This document shows positions 1-12,559 of a stretch of DNA of 64,000 bases, piece after piece. The notes under the pieces were generated by a model. The model ran no database searches and was not told the DNA's origin. It worked only from the letters and a program-made list of their open reading frames with translations. Position numbers and translations under genes: made by a program. Origin of the DNA: Congeria kusceri (Eukaryota; Mollusca; Bivalvia; Myida; Dreissenidae). The stretch's first letter is position 1, and each line of letters begins with the position of its first letter. The DNA is taken from the NCBI GenBank assembly GCA_027627225.1, contig CM051028.1, positions 15,595,201 through 15,659,200 on the forward strand, given 5' to 3'.

Positions 1-74
1 TTAGTGCGGCAATGCGGACAATTGAATTCCACCTGTGTCTATGATATGTTATGTTCAGGAAGAAAGATGGTTAC

Positions 75-3000
75 CGATTTTCACAGTGTAGTCTCCTGGC
101 AGCCACTGTTCGCAGGGTCCCTGAGAGGGGTCACAGTCTGGGTCAGGCTGGGCCTTCAGCTGGATGTCCCCGTTGTAAGTTCCGCCAGGGGCCAGCTCGT
201 GCAGGAACGACTGACCTAAAGTGTTTAAGAAATAAGTTGAAGCTCCCTCAGAATTACCAGCAGAGAAGCAAGCATAATTCGATAAAGGACACTTATAATC
301 AAAACAGACGATCAAGCAAGTTTTGTAACGACAGGGATCAACTTGACGACATGATGTAGCTTCAACTACAAACATTATTTGCAATATTTAAACTCAATCC
401 AGGCATTCAAATAAATTAAAATTACCTATAAATAAGCATAGATTCGCCAACATTCGCAATAATGATCATATTAACATTGATTGCATCGAATAAAATACTT
501 CATACCAATTGGAATGCCGTCAACGGTGTCGATCTCTATGAAGATCTCACCGGTGCCTGTACCATTCTGCGATACATAGGTGAAGTCAATGTCGAACTGT
601 CCTAGAAAGGTTAGTTAAGCGTTAATTTTGATAGTCATGTTATTTAGATGGTATAAAATATCTGCTGAAACATAAATTACTTAACTTAAAAAAACATAGA
701 AATACATACGTGTCAGTACTGTGGAAGTTGTTATTGTTTATTCTGTCTTTTTAACAAGACAACTTGGTATTGTTTAGAAAGAATACAGGTTTATCCAATA
801 CTTACTATATAATTGAATTCTTAAATAGATTTGACACGTTGCCGTTTCAGCAAATAGTAACCACTTTTATAACAAATGTGTTTTATTTTGTACTTGCATC
901 CATACTAATTGTTCGCATTGAGGTTTTACTGATATTCCAAGTAAACATATCAATAGTGTTTATCTTTAAAGATATTCTTATTATTCTGTACCCTGTGGTC
1001 CGGACTTTGGTGACACACCAAACACCGAGAACTTGGCATCGCCATGGTCGTTGATGGGGCAAAGTGGCAGCAGCTCGCAGTAATAGATTGGGTCCAGGTC
1101 GGCCCTGAACCAGATATAACGTATCAGCAAAGGTATATCATCTAAACATAACGTGTTAATTGTATTAACACAAAACTAATAATGTCATAGGTATATTTTT
1201 ATTTGAAACTCAGTAAAATTTGTTTTACCTTATCATGGTTTTCGGATTACAATTGAACGTTTATCAGGTGACACTATACGAATACTTCCTCCATTGAAAG
1301 AATTGTTGAGTAATAATGCAATTCTAGTTTGTTTTCAAAATCCAAGTTATAAACAATAAGTCAGCAACTAACATTTGTTTATTAAATTAATTATTCCCTT
1401 GTGAAACAGGAATTGTACATGTAAGGGCAGTGTTACAGAGATCATCGTATAGGTCTGTGTAACCGTGGATATCGACTAGAAATAGCATTACTATTGAAGA
1501 AACCAACTAGCAACGGCAATGTTGCTGAAGACACCTTATGGAAACAAATACTGTGTTTCGAGGGAAACAAATAGGAAAGAAAGTGTATTAGAGGAAACCT
1601 ACTAAAAGGGCAGCGTTACAGAAGAATCCTACTAGAATGTGCAATGTTACCGAGGTAACCTACTAGCAAGGACAATGTTGCTAAGAAAATATAATGGAAA
1701 GAACTGTGATTCCTAGGAAAACTACTAGAAAAGACAATGATTTAGAGGAAACCTACCAGAAAGGGCATTACAGTGGAACTTTACTTGAAAGAATTAATGT
1801 TATAGAGAAAGGACAGTGTGACAGAGGAAATCTGATAGAAACGACAGGATTACATAAAAAAAACCACTAAATAGGACAGTTAAAACGTAGATATCCAACT
1901 ACAATGACGGTGTTAAAATGGACGCCTACTTCTGGATAATCTTGATGAACTCTTCGATGCCGACGATGTCGCAGAGGATGTTGCACACGGTACCGATCGC
2001 CGGGGAGGTCTTGGAGGCAAGAGCATTGCACAGGTCGGCACAACCACCAATGACTCCACCCTCTGTTCAATATATAATTATGTTGAATGTTTTGTTATAG
2101 TATTAATGCGGAATACATTAGTTTATGACAAGAAGAAAACAAAACAACGACAAATGTTTAGGACGTATATCTAATAATGTATTTGGTAAAATTAAAATAT
2201 TTACAATGTAAGTGTACGCTTAGATCTTAAAATACGCACGTGTCTTGACAATATAACTGGAACAAAATTCGAAAGTACATTGACATTGAGTTCTTATTAA
2301 ATCTGGAACACCACACTGGTCCTTATCTCCCTTATCTCTTCTAGTACACAGAGACACTTTTCAGATCATAGTTTTCGTCCACAACTACGTAATTGTGCAA
2401 TTGATGACCATAGAAATACATTTCTATGGTCATAAATTATGTACTATGAGTGTCCTATTTACCCATGTACAGATCCAAAACCGTCCAACAAATAGAAATT
2501 AAATAACAATAATTAATTTACTAAATTACTAAATACTTACTATTGTATTCACGTGGCTGACAGAGCGATAGTCAATAATATACAACCGAGAAATGTTCTA
2601 ATATTTAAACGGTTTGTGTTATTGACTATCATATTCACAATCATGTGCTATTTATTCTGCCATATCGAGCAAACGGCAAAATACTTTAGTGATCAGATTT
2701 ATGATATATTTCAACATTATTTCGTCGTCGACAAGATTGAATTGTTAGGAACGAATGGGAGTGGCGATATAGCATTATTGTTAAGATTTAATTCAACCAA
2801 TGATTCTTTTACTATCACAATTTCATAGCAACATCAATAAATTATTTTCTGAACATTTGATTTACATTGCACTTATGATATTGCATATTTTCTATCAGCG
2901 CCATGAAGTTTTAAAATCGTTATTCTATATAAAAAAGAACACGATTTCTGTGTTGTAGCAGTGTGATATAAACAAATATCATCCAGTGACATAACTTTTG

Positions 3001-3823
3001 AACAAAATACATAGAGTGGTTACGTGAGGTATACTAATAGTTTATACTTACGAAGGATGATGTTAAGCAGTTCGTTCAAAGCCTGTCCAGCAAATTCAAT
3101 ACACATTTTGCATTTGTCCAGACCCACTCGTGACGCTTCAGGGACTGGGCGAATCACGGAGTGCAAAAGAAGCCTGTGTTGGGTCTTTGTGGTGGGGATT
3201 TGAAGGGACAGAAGGGGCTGCACCAACAAAAGGGCCGAAACGGTAACCGCTAGAAATGCCTGTTGAAATGACATAAAACACATTGCACATCATATTGGGA
3301 AATGTTAATTATTTATTTTGTAACAGTAAATCATATTTTGGCATAAGAAGCTTCAACTACGAAGAATATATTATTTATTTATTTATTTTATAACAGTGGG
3401 GTAATATTTAATTTCATAAGAATTTATATCTACAAAGAATATATCCGATGGCTATTTTTGATGCCAAGCATATTTGGTGATGTGATTTTAGTCAACTGTT
3501 TCGTTTATGTCAGTTTAAAATATAACAGAATTTCTGAAATACATATATGCTAGGTAAATAACATACGCAAGTTTTAGTAATATCAATTTTCCTGGGTCAT
3601 TGTCCTGAATAAAGTTTGGAAGATTTTGCAAAACTGGAGTCTTAAGTCTACAACTAATTTACTTGACTGACCGTTGCTTTTTATGTTTGTATTTATTGTA
3701 TAAATTAACATTTAGTTTATATTGAATAAAATAAGTGATTGTCGAGCTTACAATACAGTTCAGACATACCCACGAAATAATTATTGAAAATATTAAATAT
3801 GAATCATTAAAGTTTACCTTCAT
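75..3823 (-). CDS. Secreted saposin-B-domain, countin-like protein (3' end outside window)
   Basis: Six coding exons were read on the minus strand: 3818-3823 (ATG AAG), 3052-3259, 1930-2062, 992-1104, 506-601 and 75-215. All have GT-AG borders and phases that join without a stop, giving about 232 residues. The last donor (GTAACC, just below 75) shows that one or more 3' exons lie left of the window. The protein starts with a signal peptide (MKAFLAVTVSALLLVQPLLS). A saposin-B-type domain follows, with the pattern KCKMC, GGCADLC, VCNILCD, YYCELLPLC. After it comes a beta-rich segment with GTGTGEIFIEID and WLPGDYTVKI. This two-part layout resembles molluscan proteins named countin-like after Dictyostelium countin; I recall that resemblance and did not search for it. 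Saposin-B folds bind lipids, so a secreted lipid-binding or membrane-active role is an inference. The tiny first coding exon, which carries only the initiator Met and Lys, is notable. Confidence 0.85.
2404..2433. repeat. Perfect hairpin in the countin-like intron
   Basis: Two perfect 14-base inverted arms (ATGACCATAGAAAT and its complement) are separated by 2 bases. This lies inside the 989-bp intron between the saposin exons at 3052-3259 and 1930-2062. It could be the tip of a small foldback element; nothing else in the intron is recognisable. Confidence 0.6.
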
Positions 3824-5422
3824 TTTTGTAGTTCTTCGACTAGATGACAGTCAGAAGATATATTTCAAACTGGTAGAGGTGAACATTCGACTGGCTTAAA
3901 TTCTTTCCCACCGGTCTTATCTCCACGTCCGACATACGTTCCATTGCCAAGGTGACTGGTATCTTTCCATATAATGTGACCGAAATAATACGATAGTCAC
4001 GTAAAAGTAAACATGATGTTGGTTTGCAAGTAATTTCATTTTGATTCCGTTAATCACGTAAATATAGCAATTATTGCACACCAATATTCTTATCAATTCC
4101 AAAGGTTATCAATTTACGTGATACGTTTGATTTGTAAAACCATTGCAATAAAATAATTAAAAAGTACTTCAACAATGTAAAGTTTGGTTAACATAAGTTG
4201 TAAACTTTAGTGTTCCTGTATATTTTTCTATAGCCAAGTTAAATGTAGTTGTTTATTACGGGATAATTTATTTACTGAAAAATGGGGAAATCGTAATTTT
4301 CTGTAAATAAACACATTGCAATATATAATATTTTAATCATCTGATTGTCCTGTATCAATTCATTTTAACGGATTGTAAATATGTGTATGGAACACGTTAC
4401 ATCACGGTTAGGAGACTCACCGGACCATCTCATTTCGAGGTGTTAAGAAACTGTCCGGTGGTGACTTCCGAGGTGGTCCGGTGGAGTAAAAATATTGTAA
4501 ACAGTGCGCATGACTTTCCAATTTTGTATTATTTTCTTATGATGAAGGTGCGTTTTAAGAAATCGGTCAATGCCTTTACCAGTAGGAATGATAAAACAAC
4601 ACTCGTTCGTAGTTTTGTTCAATAATATACCAAAATAAAGGTTGTAGGTTTTTTTTAAGTTGAAGTCATTGAACGAATATGTCTATGATACTCTGTGTAC
4701 TGACATGTTTACCCCTCTGAGTTCTTATTACAAACCATAATGGACGACTGACGATGATCACAAATATAAAAGTCTTCACATACGCATTACATGTTTTGCA
4801 ATAATTTGTATTATTATACCTCACTTTTGTCTATAACGATAAATTCCAATTACCCGAGAAAGAGATATTTTGACTGTCAAAAACATTTCAACCTTTTTTA
4901 CAAGTGACTGTCAGGTCATGTGACCGGTCTGACATTTTGATTGTCATATATGGGCAAGTAACTGCGTCAGTTTTTAGCCGCATCATGAAAATATTGTCTC
5001 CCTTGTCGTAACGTAATTTAGTCGTGATGTCACTATTCTATGTTTAAACAAGCGATTCTATTCAAAGTTAACTGTCAGAAAAACAGTTATCAAGTATTTC
5101 TAAAGATGAAAGAAGATTTAGGCATTCTTTAATCTTGATGGGCAGAATAGAGCACGTGTTTAACTTTTTTTACTCAATTTTGTTCGGTATAATAAAACAA
5201 GATATTTTCAACCCCGGTCTGACAGACCGGTCTGACAGACCTGTGTACTCACGCTCTAAGCATTATGGGTATGCGATACTTTCTAGCATAGCTCGCAATG
5301 GTTGATTTAACATCGCATGGTGGTTAGATAACAGTAAATCAATGTGTTTCCCTCCGTTTTACATTCGAAATATTGCCTTTTACTAGAGTTCCTTTTTTCT
5401 TCTGCTATGAAAGCATTTAGCA
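3824..5422. other. Intergenic stretch upstream of the countin-like gene
   Basis: This should hold the promoter and 5' UTR of the minus-strand countin-like gene, but I see no clear core promoter motif. Its right half contains the dispersed repeat at 4799-5200. Around 5216-5242 the short palindrome GGTCTGACAGACC is repeated in tandem. Confidence 0.5.
4799..5200 (+). repeat. Dispersed repeat, copy 1
   Basis: This segment shares about 350-400 bases in the same orientation with 10827-11180. Shared landmarks in order are CACTTTTGTCT, ATTACCCGAGAAAGAGATAT, GTGACTGTCAGGTCATGTGA, a CTCCCTTG block and GTTCGGTATAATAAAA. The last landmark also occurs in reverse near 40915-40935. No coding capacity is visible, so this is probably an old non-autonomous transposon. 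Confidence 0.7.
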
Positions 5423-5598
5423 ATGTCAGACAAGCCTTTTGTGGTTATTTCTTACATCCTCTGTGTGTTTGGAACATTTATGTGCATTTCTTTGGAGGCT
5501 AACTTGCAAGATGAGCTTCTGGGGTGTGTTTACTGTGGCATGGGGCTTTTGTCGAAATATCACTGCCGAAACCCTAGTTTCTACCGGTGTCTGCATTC
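5423..5598 (+). CDS. Possible orphan signal-peptide exon, Cys-rich
   Basis: An open frame starts at ATG 5423 with a good hydrophobic leader (PFVVISYILCVFGTFMCISL). It is followed by a short cysteine-bearing segment (GCVYCGMG, YHCRNPSFYRC) and ends in phase 1 at a strong donor, CAG|GTGAGA. A signal exon ending in phase 1 is typical of secreted or cell-surface genes. I could not find a convincing next exon, so this may be a relic or chance. I do not recognise the family. Confidence 0.25.
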
Positions 5599-8426
5599 AG
5601 GTGAGACGCATTTTCTTAGAAGTAATATGCCATATCTTTTTATTGCAATTTTCGGAAGAGGAAAGATTAATCTTTTAACAGACACCAAGCTTGCACAATC
5701 TGAAATCCTAGTTCGCCGTTTTATAATGGGATCCTGTGAGAATGGATATACTGGCATCTAACCTTGAATTTTCACACAAAACGAGCTTTTTATAATAATC
5801 ACGCTAAACAGCGTTAAACACGAACTACTGTTATTTTATTTAACATAAATATATTCTACTATCAGTATTAACTGAATATTAGATTGATTAAGAGTATCAC
5901 TAAAGTCATTTCATGAAACAACTTTCATACGCGGGATTACTTTATGCGTAAGCACATTTCGCCGTTTGGGGCGAAATAATGCGGTTAAGTACAGAGGTTT
6001 GGCGTGTGACGTCATCCTCTGTGTATAGAATGTTGTCAACCCTCGAAACATGAAGTCACCACTCGGCATTTGCCTCGGCTGACATTCTGCCCTCGGGTTG
6101 ACGATATAAATGTCACAAACGCTGTCATATGATATTTATATAACATTGGCTAGTTTTCTGGGAATTTCTTAAAATGAGGTGGCCCGGCGGTGTTGAGATG
6201 GTCCGGTTGTGCTGAGTTGGCTGATGTTCATAAAACCGAAAGTAGAACTTGTACACATTTTCATAAAATAAATGGAATTCGAACAGTTTTTAAGTTCAGT
6301 TTGGTGTTTACATTTTCAACACTACGAAATTAGCCATTCCTCGTGTTTTATGTAGAGAATCGTGTAGCTCGCCGAATGTTAACGGTGAATAGTTGGATTT
6401 AATCCGCAACGCCACGACAATCGGCAGTAAATAAAGCTAATGTTTGTAAACAGTTTTAATTGAAGGATGAGTGCAATAAACAGTATCCAGCAAACCAAAT
6501 GTTTCTTACGTAAGTTATATACTAACGTAAACACATGCTAAGACAGGCAATAAGATACTGTTTTATTGTAGATTCAATTTCTGAATTTCGCCATTTTCAC
6601 ACACACACTATATTATTTGGTATTGATACAACACCAAGATTGACGATGGCGTTGGTTCTGTATTCAAATTTGTGAAACCAATTACTGGTCATTTAAACTT
6701 CTTTTATTTAAAAAGAATAAAGGCAAATATGCCTTCTCTACAATGTGATATGTTATTGTCTACATCTACATTCACTGTACACCTTCGAATTAAGCTGTTG
6801 CCATAAAGTCACTCATTTACACCTAACACGTACGATGTTTCGTTGTATGAAAATCGATAGTAAACAATATATGAATTAAGTGTTTTTCGATATTTTGATT
6901 ATAAAAAAACGTATCTGGTATGGTGTACATTGTAAACAAGAGGCTTTCGATAAGTTAGTTGGTGGTGTCTGTTCTAGCATAAGTGATTGAATGATGATGA
7001 ATACAGCGTTGAATGTGCATATATCCGTTTGCACTTTTCTTTAAGATGAGTTTGCGTTGAGGCAACCGATACAAAATTAATTGTTCTAATCATAAGATAT
7101 TTGAAAACAAAAGTGTACCATATGCTATGAATAGCTTTTCTTAGAAAATGTTACTAAACGAACTATACAGTATTGTTCCTTTTGTGAATATCTCAATCTT
7201 TGTCCAAGTCTTCAACTTTCAGAATGTATATGATAAAACAAAATGTAGGTGTTATTTGGCAGACACTTTATGCACACGATTGTCGATTTGTATTATCGAC
7301 TGTATTCTTTACGCTGGTGTCTATGTGGTGAACAAAACAGAAATAAAAAACGACATTATATGCACGAAACTTGTTATTTTCTGAGAATGATTTTCCGGAA
7401 AGCATTTTTTTAAAACCTTTCTGAGATTTAAAAAAAACAGCTTAGAAAAAGGCTATTCTTATAGCTGGTAGGTCACGACATAGTATATCCTTAGTGTAGT
7501 ACAACGACCAATGTACACATGTTTCTGTTCCACATGTTCCATGTATGTATATTATTTGTACATAATACATATTGTTACTAAAAATAGTAACAATTTGACG
7601 TCGATTACGGGCCGTTACGCGGCTCCGCTGAGCCGATATAATTATAATTGGCCGCGGCCGATTTTTCGATAATCGAAGAGAATCCGATCGCGCGACGTCA
7701 ACGACAACGAATGGCGTATTAGTCAAAATTAAACGGTTATATCCGAAAATGCAAATACTGAATATTAACGAAAGTTTGTAGTTAAATTGATTAAATATAT
7801 AGGATCTCTACTAGCCTATGCATCTTTGAATTTGAGAAAAAGAATCACTGAAAAAAATTGAACAGATCGGAAACTTTTAATGTACCTCAAATTCAATCCA
7901 TTGCTTCCAACAATAAAAATCCAACAGTACTGTAAGCACTTCAATTCCCTTTTCTTGTATCCATAAGCCTTAATTTTTAACAATCATGATATTAATTGCA
8001 TGTGAACCATTCTGACCAGAAACACGATTTACGAAATCGCAATGACTGGTCAGAACGTTTAATTTTATTCCGATTCAAAGTCTCAACATATATTATTTAT
8101 CCAACTGACATATTCATCATTCAGAATTCGTCCATGCACGATTTATTAAACTTATTGTAATGTATTTTACTAAAAATAAAAGCAAACACGACATTATCGT
8201 TGTCACAACAAAACTGAGAGTCCAGCGAAAACTGGTTTGTTTCGTCACTGTTTTCTGTTTACTGTATAAATTACGTCATTCGTTGCAATTCCGTCACGTC
8301 TTGCGTAATTAGTTGAATGTTAAATAAAAGTACGGTAAGTTTGTTTGGTGTTTATGTTAACATTTTGTGTAATAAAGAAAGTAACATGATTATTTTCTTG
8401 TGACAGGATAATATGTATTATAAACG
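5599..8426. other. Gene-poor AT-rich stretch
   Basis: No gene was recognised. Small structures include an inverted pair near 6034-6106 (GTCAACCCTCG against CGAGGG with TTGAC), a hairpin TTGTTACTA/TAGTAACAA at 7571-7592, and a GC-rich island at about 7593-7702 flanked by TTGACGTCG and CGACGTCAA. These may be tiny foldback elements. Confidence 0.4.
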
Positions 8427-8558
8427 ATAATATACGGCAGAGCTGGGCTGGACGTCTATATTCGGCCCTACCCGTATAACGGCCCTCGGGCCAAAGGCCC
8501 GTGTTATATCGGCAGCAGGCCGATTATAGACGCCCGGCCCAGCTCTGCCGTATATTAT
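8427..8558. mobile_element. 132-bp near-palindromic foldback element
   Basis: The outer arms ATAATATACGGCAGAGCTGG (8427 onward) and CCAGCTCTGCCGTATATTAT (ending 8558) are complementary. The interior continues as an imperfect palindrome (CGTCTATA/TATAGACG, GGCCCTCGGGCC/GGCCCG). It is GC-rich within AT-rich DNA, which suits a foldback MITE. No clear target-site duplication was found. Confidence 0.75.
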
Positions 8559-10826
8559 TGTCTAAATCTCAAGAAAATGGAGGAAATAAAGCTATATATA
8601 TCGGAAATAATATTTTTGACGTTCATGTGTGATCCTAGATTATTACGTTCACTGAAACTTCTTCTATTTTAATAAAATTTACTAAACCTCGCATTGAATC
8701 GGTCAACAAATATTACTTTGCATTGTGTCTGAATAGTAGTTTCTGTAGCATATTCAATTGTATTTGAGTAAATAATGACTTTTAAATATTATGCACATTT
8801 CAAAGCAGCAATGGTTGCCCTTTCCTTGTGCATGATATAGTATCGATTTCATGTTAATTGAACCTATTTTTTTATATTTCAATTTGTAATATATATATGT
8901 GTGGTACTAAGTGTTTTAACATGACTACACATATCTCTGTTGAAAATTAGCCTGGCAACACTGAAACAGAAACGGAACTCTGAAAACGTGGTCAAATAAT
9001 TTGCTGTTAAGGCTTTGTGCACGCATGTGAGATCTAGTTTAGAACTCATTTATGACCATATGAAAACTTAATAAGAATACTATGATTTATTCGAGTGCAT
9101 TGTCACAATTGACGAATGAATTCATAATTAATAATAATTATTATTCAAAACGTAATTAGCAGCACAACATATATTGGTGCCAACATAATCTGCTATCTTG
9201 TTTGTTTGTCTTTTTATTAGGTCAAGGAGGTAGAGTAGCTCACATGTTATCAACCTGAACGGTTTCTCAGTTGCTCCAGTTACTGGAGTTAATCTTGATT
9301 GTTGAGCGCCTTGCTTTATAGTTTGTATAAACACGAATTCGTGTAAACAAACATGACAATTTTTCATTAATCGACAGTCGCATAATCCTAATACATGACC
9401 AACACCCACTATTGTACCTTTCAAAAAAATATCATGTTGTATCACACAACAGAATAGCTTCTGTTATAACATACAAAAAGATACAAACAATACAAAGTGC
9501 GTTTAGCGGATAGCTCGAAATGCCATAATACAGTATTGTGCTGGGCCATTAGCGATAAACGATAGAAGGTACATATGTCATCATGTGGTGTGAAAATATA
9601 AACAAAGCGAAATTCTCAGTTTAAACGTACATTTGTGTTGTTTTGTTGTTAGATTAATACTCTTTTATGTTTAAATTCTCTCAAATACTTAATGTCGATT
9701 TCATTCTCTGTTTTTGTTTTCAAATATAAAACCGACCCTACGAGTAGAACTATTTATGAGCAGAAGTGCCAGGCTGAGAGTTCGGTTGTTCACCAGATAA
9801 ATTTGATTATACACTGTTTGTTTTCTCGTATGTTCTCTATTGTTCTCAGAATTATTCAGTCAAGTCCCTTTATTTGCTTTGGGTGATATAGTCCTACACG
9901 CACTCCTGTTACATCGTTATAGAAAAATTGGTATTGATTGCGAAGTATCTTGTTATTTAACCACTAAAAACCTTTACGGAGATTGTATACGACATGATCT
10001 GCATTTAGAAACCATCTGTTACTAGACGGCTTACATTCGCTTTGAAACTAATTTAAATTCTATTATATAATTGTTTTTGAGTGATAAAATATATTATACA
10101 TTGGCTTAAAACTATTTTTTCATATTTTTTTATATTTATAAGAATAAGAACCCATATTTACATCATACCGGGTCTTTAAATAAGATATGGGTATTTCGAT
10201 ATGTATTTATGTTTTCAGAAGATATTGTTTAAGTATGTGAAAGTTTCGGTTATGTATACAGACACATGGTTTAATGACAATTAACAAAAGTATATTTCAT
10301 CTGATAAATCCCGGACGATAATATAACACGGAAAACAAAAATACGAAACTAAAAAGAAACCACATGTGAAGAGGAAAACGTACATTAAATTTAGTAGATT
10401 AAACGACTTATATGTATATGAATCACATATATATTCCGGTTCGTCACTTTTATTGGACATTTTATGAAGTGTAATTGTAATTGATTTCATTGTTAATGTT
10501 AATTAACAATGCTCTTCCACGCAGTTATGGTTCATTTGATGAATCAGGTGGAAAAAATACACCCATTTTTAAAGTTTACCAAAATTAATAGAACTAAAAT
10601 ATGTTGGAATATCTATTAAGTTTATGCATAACTCATATCGCTGGCCAAAAATTATTGTAGTACGTGTTTTCAAATACGACTGATTATAATTCGTTAATTG
10701 TTTTGCCGTTTTAAAAATAGATTTTAGACTATTTTTTAAATAATTCTTTTAATTCTTAGTTCACAACGTAAAACATACAGGTTTCATAACATCGGGCTAA
10801 CAACTTCGATAACTTCGGAAACAAAA
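8559..10826. other. Gene-poor AT-rich stretch
   Basis: I see no spliceable coding exon, RNA gene or clear transposon here. Short open frames (for example at 9128-9445 on the minus strand) have no recognisable domain and were not called. Confidence 0.4.
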
Positions 10827-11180
10827 TAATTTATCATATATCACTTTTGTCTAAAATGATACAATCCCATTACCCGAGAAAGAGATATTTTGAATATAAA
10901 AAACATTTTCAACCTTTTTGACAATTGACCAAGCAAAAGTGACTGTCAGGTCATGTGACTGCGCATATATTTTGTCATATAAGGGCAAATAACTGCTTTC
11001 CAAATTTTAGCCAAATTATGAAATGATTGCCTCCCTTGCCGTGACGTCATATAGTTGTGACGTCAGAAAAATATGTCAAAGTTTGCAAGAAGGTAGATTT
11101 TGATGCGCAAAATTAAGTTAATTAAGTTTCAATATTTACTTTTTGTATTTATTTTATTTTGTTCGGTATAATAAAATAAA
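10827..11180 (+). repeat. Dispersed repeat, copy 2
   Basis: This is a diverged second copy of the repeat at 4799-5200 in the same orientation. It ends with the same GTTCGGTATAATAAAA motif. Relative to copy 1 it lacks parts of the centre. The stretch from here to 11812 contains nothing recognised. Confidence 0.7.
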
Positions 11181-11812
11181 ATAATTATATCGCATGACAG
11201 TGTGTGTGACATTGATATTGTCAACCCTCGAAACAGAATCTCATCATAAAAAGATATTTAAAAAAGTCGTCATTACAAGTGTTTTAATATTGAGTAATTT
11301 TTATTTATTATACCTGTCACCAGGACGCTTCCATAAGCAAGAGATAAAACAGAAACCAACAATTCTTTTGATTTTATTTTTTTTATTAGTTTATAAATTT
11401 ATAATACGCAAAAGCTAATGCTAGAGTGCAGCCTTAACAGCGTTTGTTTGCAACAGAAAGAAACGCATGCAAATTATAAAGTATATTCTTGTACACGTGT
11501 TGTAATGTACAAAAGCAGCACAACACAACAATTTGGAGTAAAAATATACCACAAGAAATATATTTTACTAAAAGTGAATATACTGGACATTAATTTGTTA
11601 TTGAAAAAAGGGTTATTAAATTGTTGTGGTGTAATATAATGTCTGATCCATTAGTTTGTTAAAAATATTAAAAATAAGATCACAATTTACAAATAATATC
11701 CGCACTTTAAATAAGATGTATGTTTTTGAACATGTATAAAATGCAATGTTATGCCTTGCATTGTCAGCAGAAAATATTCACATTTGAATATGGCGCGTAT
11801 GCAGCTAGTTTT

Positions 11813-12452
11813 ATGTTCAAATGATAGAATGAAGAGGCAATTAGAGAAAAATAGGCCCGAGAATATTACTGTTTATATGTTCAAATGATAGAATGAAGAG
11901 GCAATTAGAGAAAAATAGGCACGAGAATATTACTGTTTATATGTTCAAATGATAGAATGAAGAGGCAATTAGAGAAAAATAGGCACGAGAATATTACTGT
12001 TTATATGTTCAAATGATAGAATGAAGAGGCAATTAGAGAAAAATAGGCACGAGAATATTACTGTTTATATGTTCAAATGATAGAATGAAGAGGCAATTAG
12101 AGAAAAATAGGTACGAGAATATTACTGTTTATATGTTCAAATGATAGAATGAAGAGGCCATTAGAGAAAAATAGGCACGAGAATATTACTGTTTATATGT
12201 TCAAATGATAGAATGAAGAGGCCATTAGAGAAAAATAGGCACGAGAATATTACTGTTTATATGTTCAAATGATAGAATGAAGAGGCCATTAGAGAAAAAT
12301 AGGCACGATAATATTACTGTTTATATGTTCAAATGATAGAATGAAGAGGCCATTAGAGAAAAATAGGCACGAGAATATTACTGTTTATATGTTCAAATGA
12401 TAGAATGAAGAGGCCATTAGAGAAAAATAGGCACGATAATATTACTGTTTAC
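11813..12452. repeat. 64-bp minisatellite, 10 copies
   Basis: Ten head-to-tail copies of exactly 64 bp each begin ATGTTCAAATGATAGAATGA. Variants fall in blocks: GGCAATTAG in copies 1-5 and GGCCATTAG in copies 6-10. CCCGAG occurs only in copy 1, GTACGAG only in copy 5, and CGATAAT in copies 8 and 10. The array lies about 100 bp past the stop codon of the big defensin, on the 3' side of that gene. Confidence 0.97.
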
Positions 12453-12559
12453 AACATAAGACACAGCAGAAGCACTTGACATATTTTCATATCATCTTGG
12501 TAAAAAGTTTTTAAGTTTCCAGCAAAAGTGTTAGCTGTTTCGATTCAGTTATGTCATGT

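Noticed and set aside
2553..2828. A 91-residue plus-strand frame with a hydrophobic segment
   Set aside because: It lies wholly inside an intron of the countin-like gene on the opposite strand, has no recognisable domain and has AT-driven composition.
9128..9445. A 105-residue minus-strand frame
   Set aside because: No domain, no splice context and no conservation that I can recognise.
11813..12452. Regular direct repeats that could suggest a CRISPR array
   Set aside because: The 64-bp units are directly adjacent with no unique spacers, and the DNA is clearly eukaryotic; it is a minisatellite.
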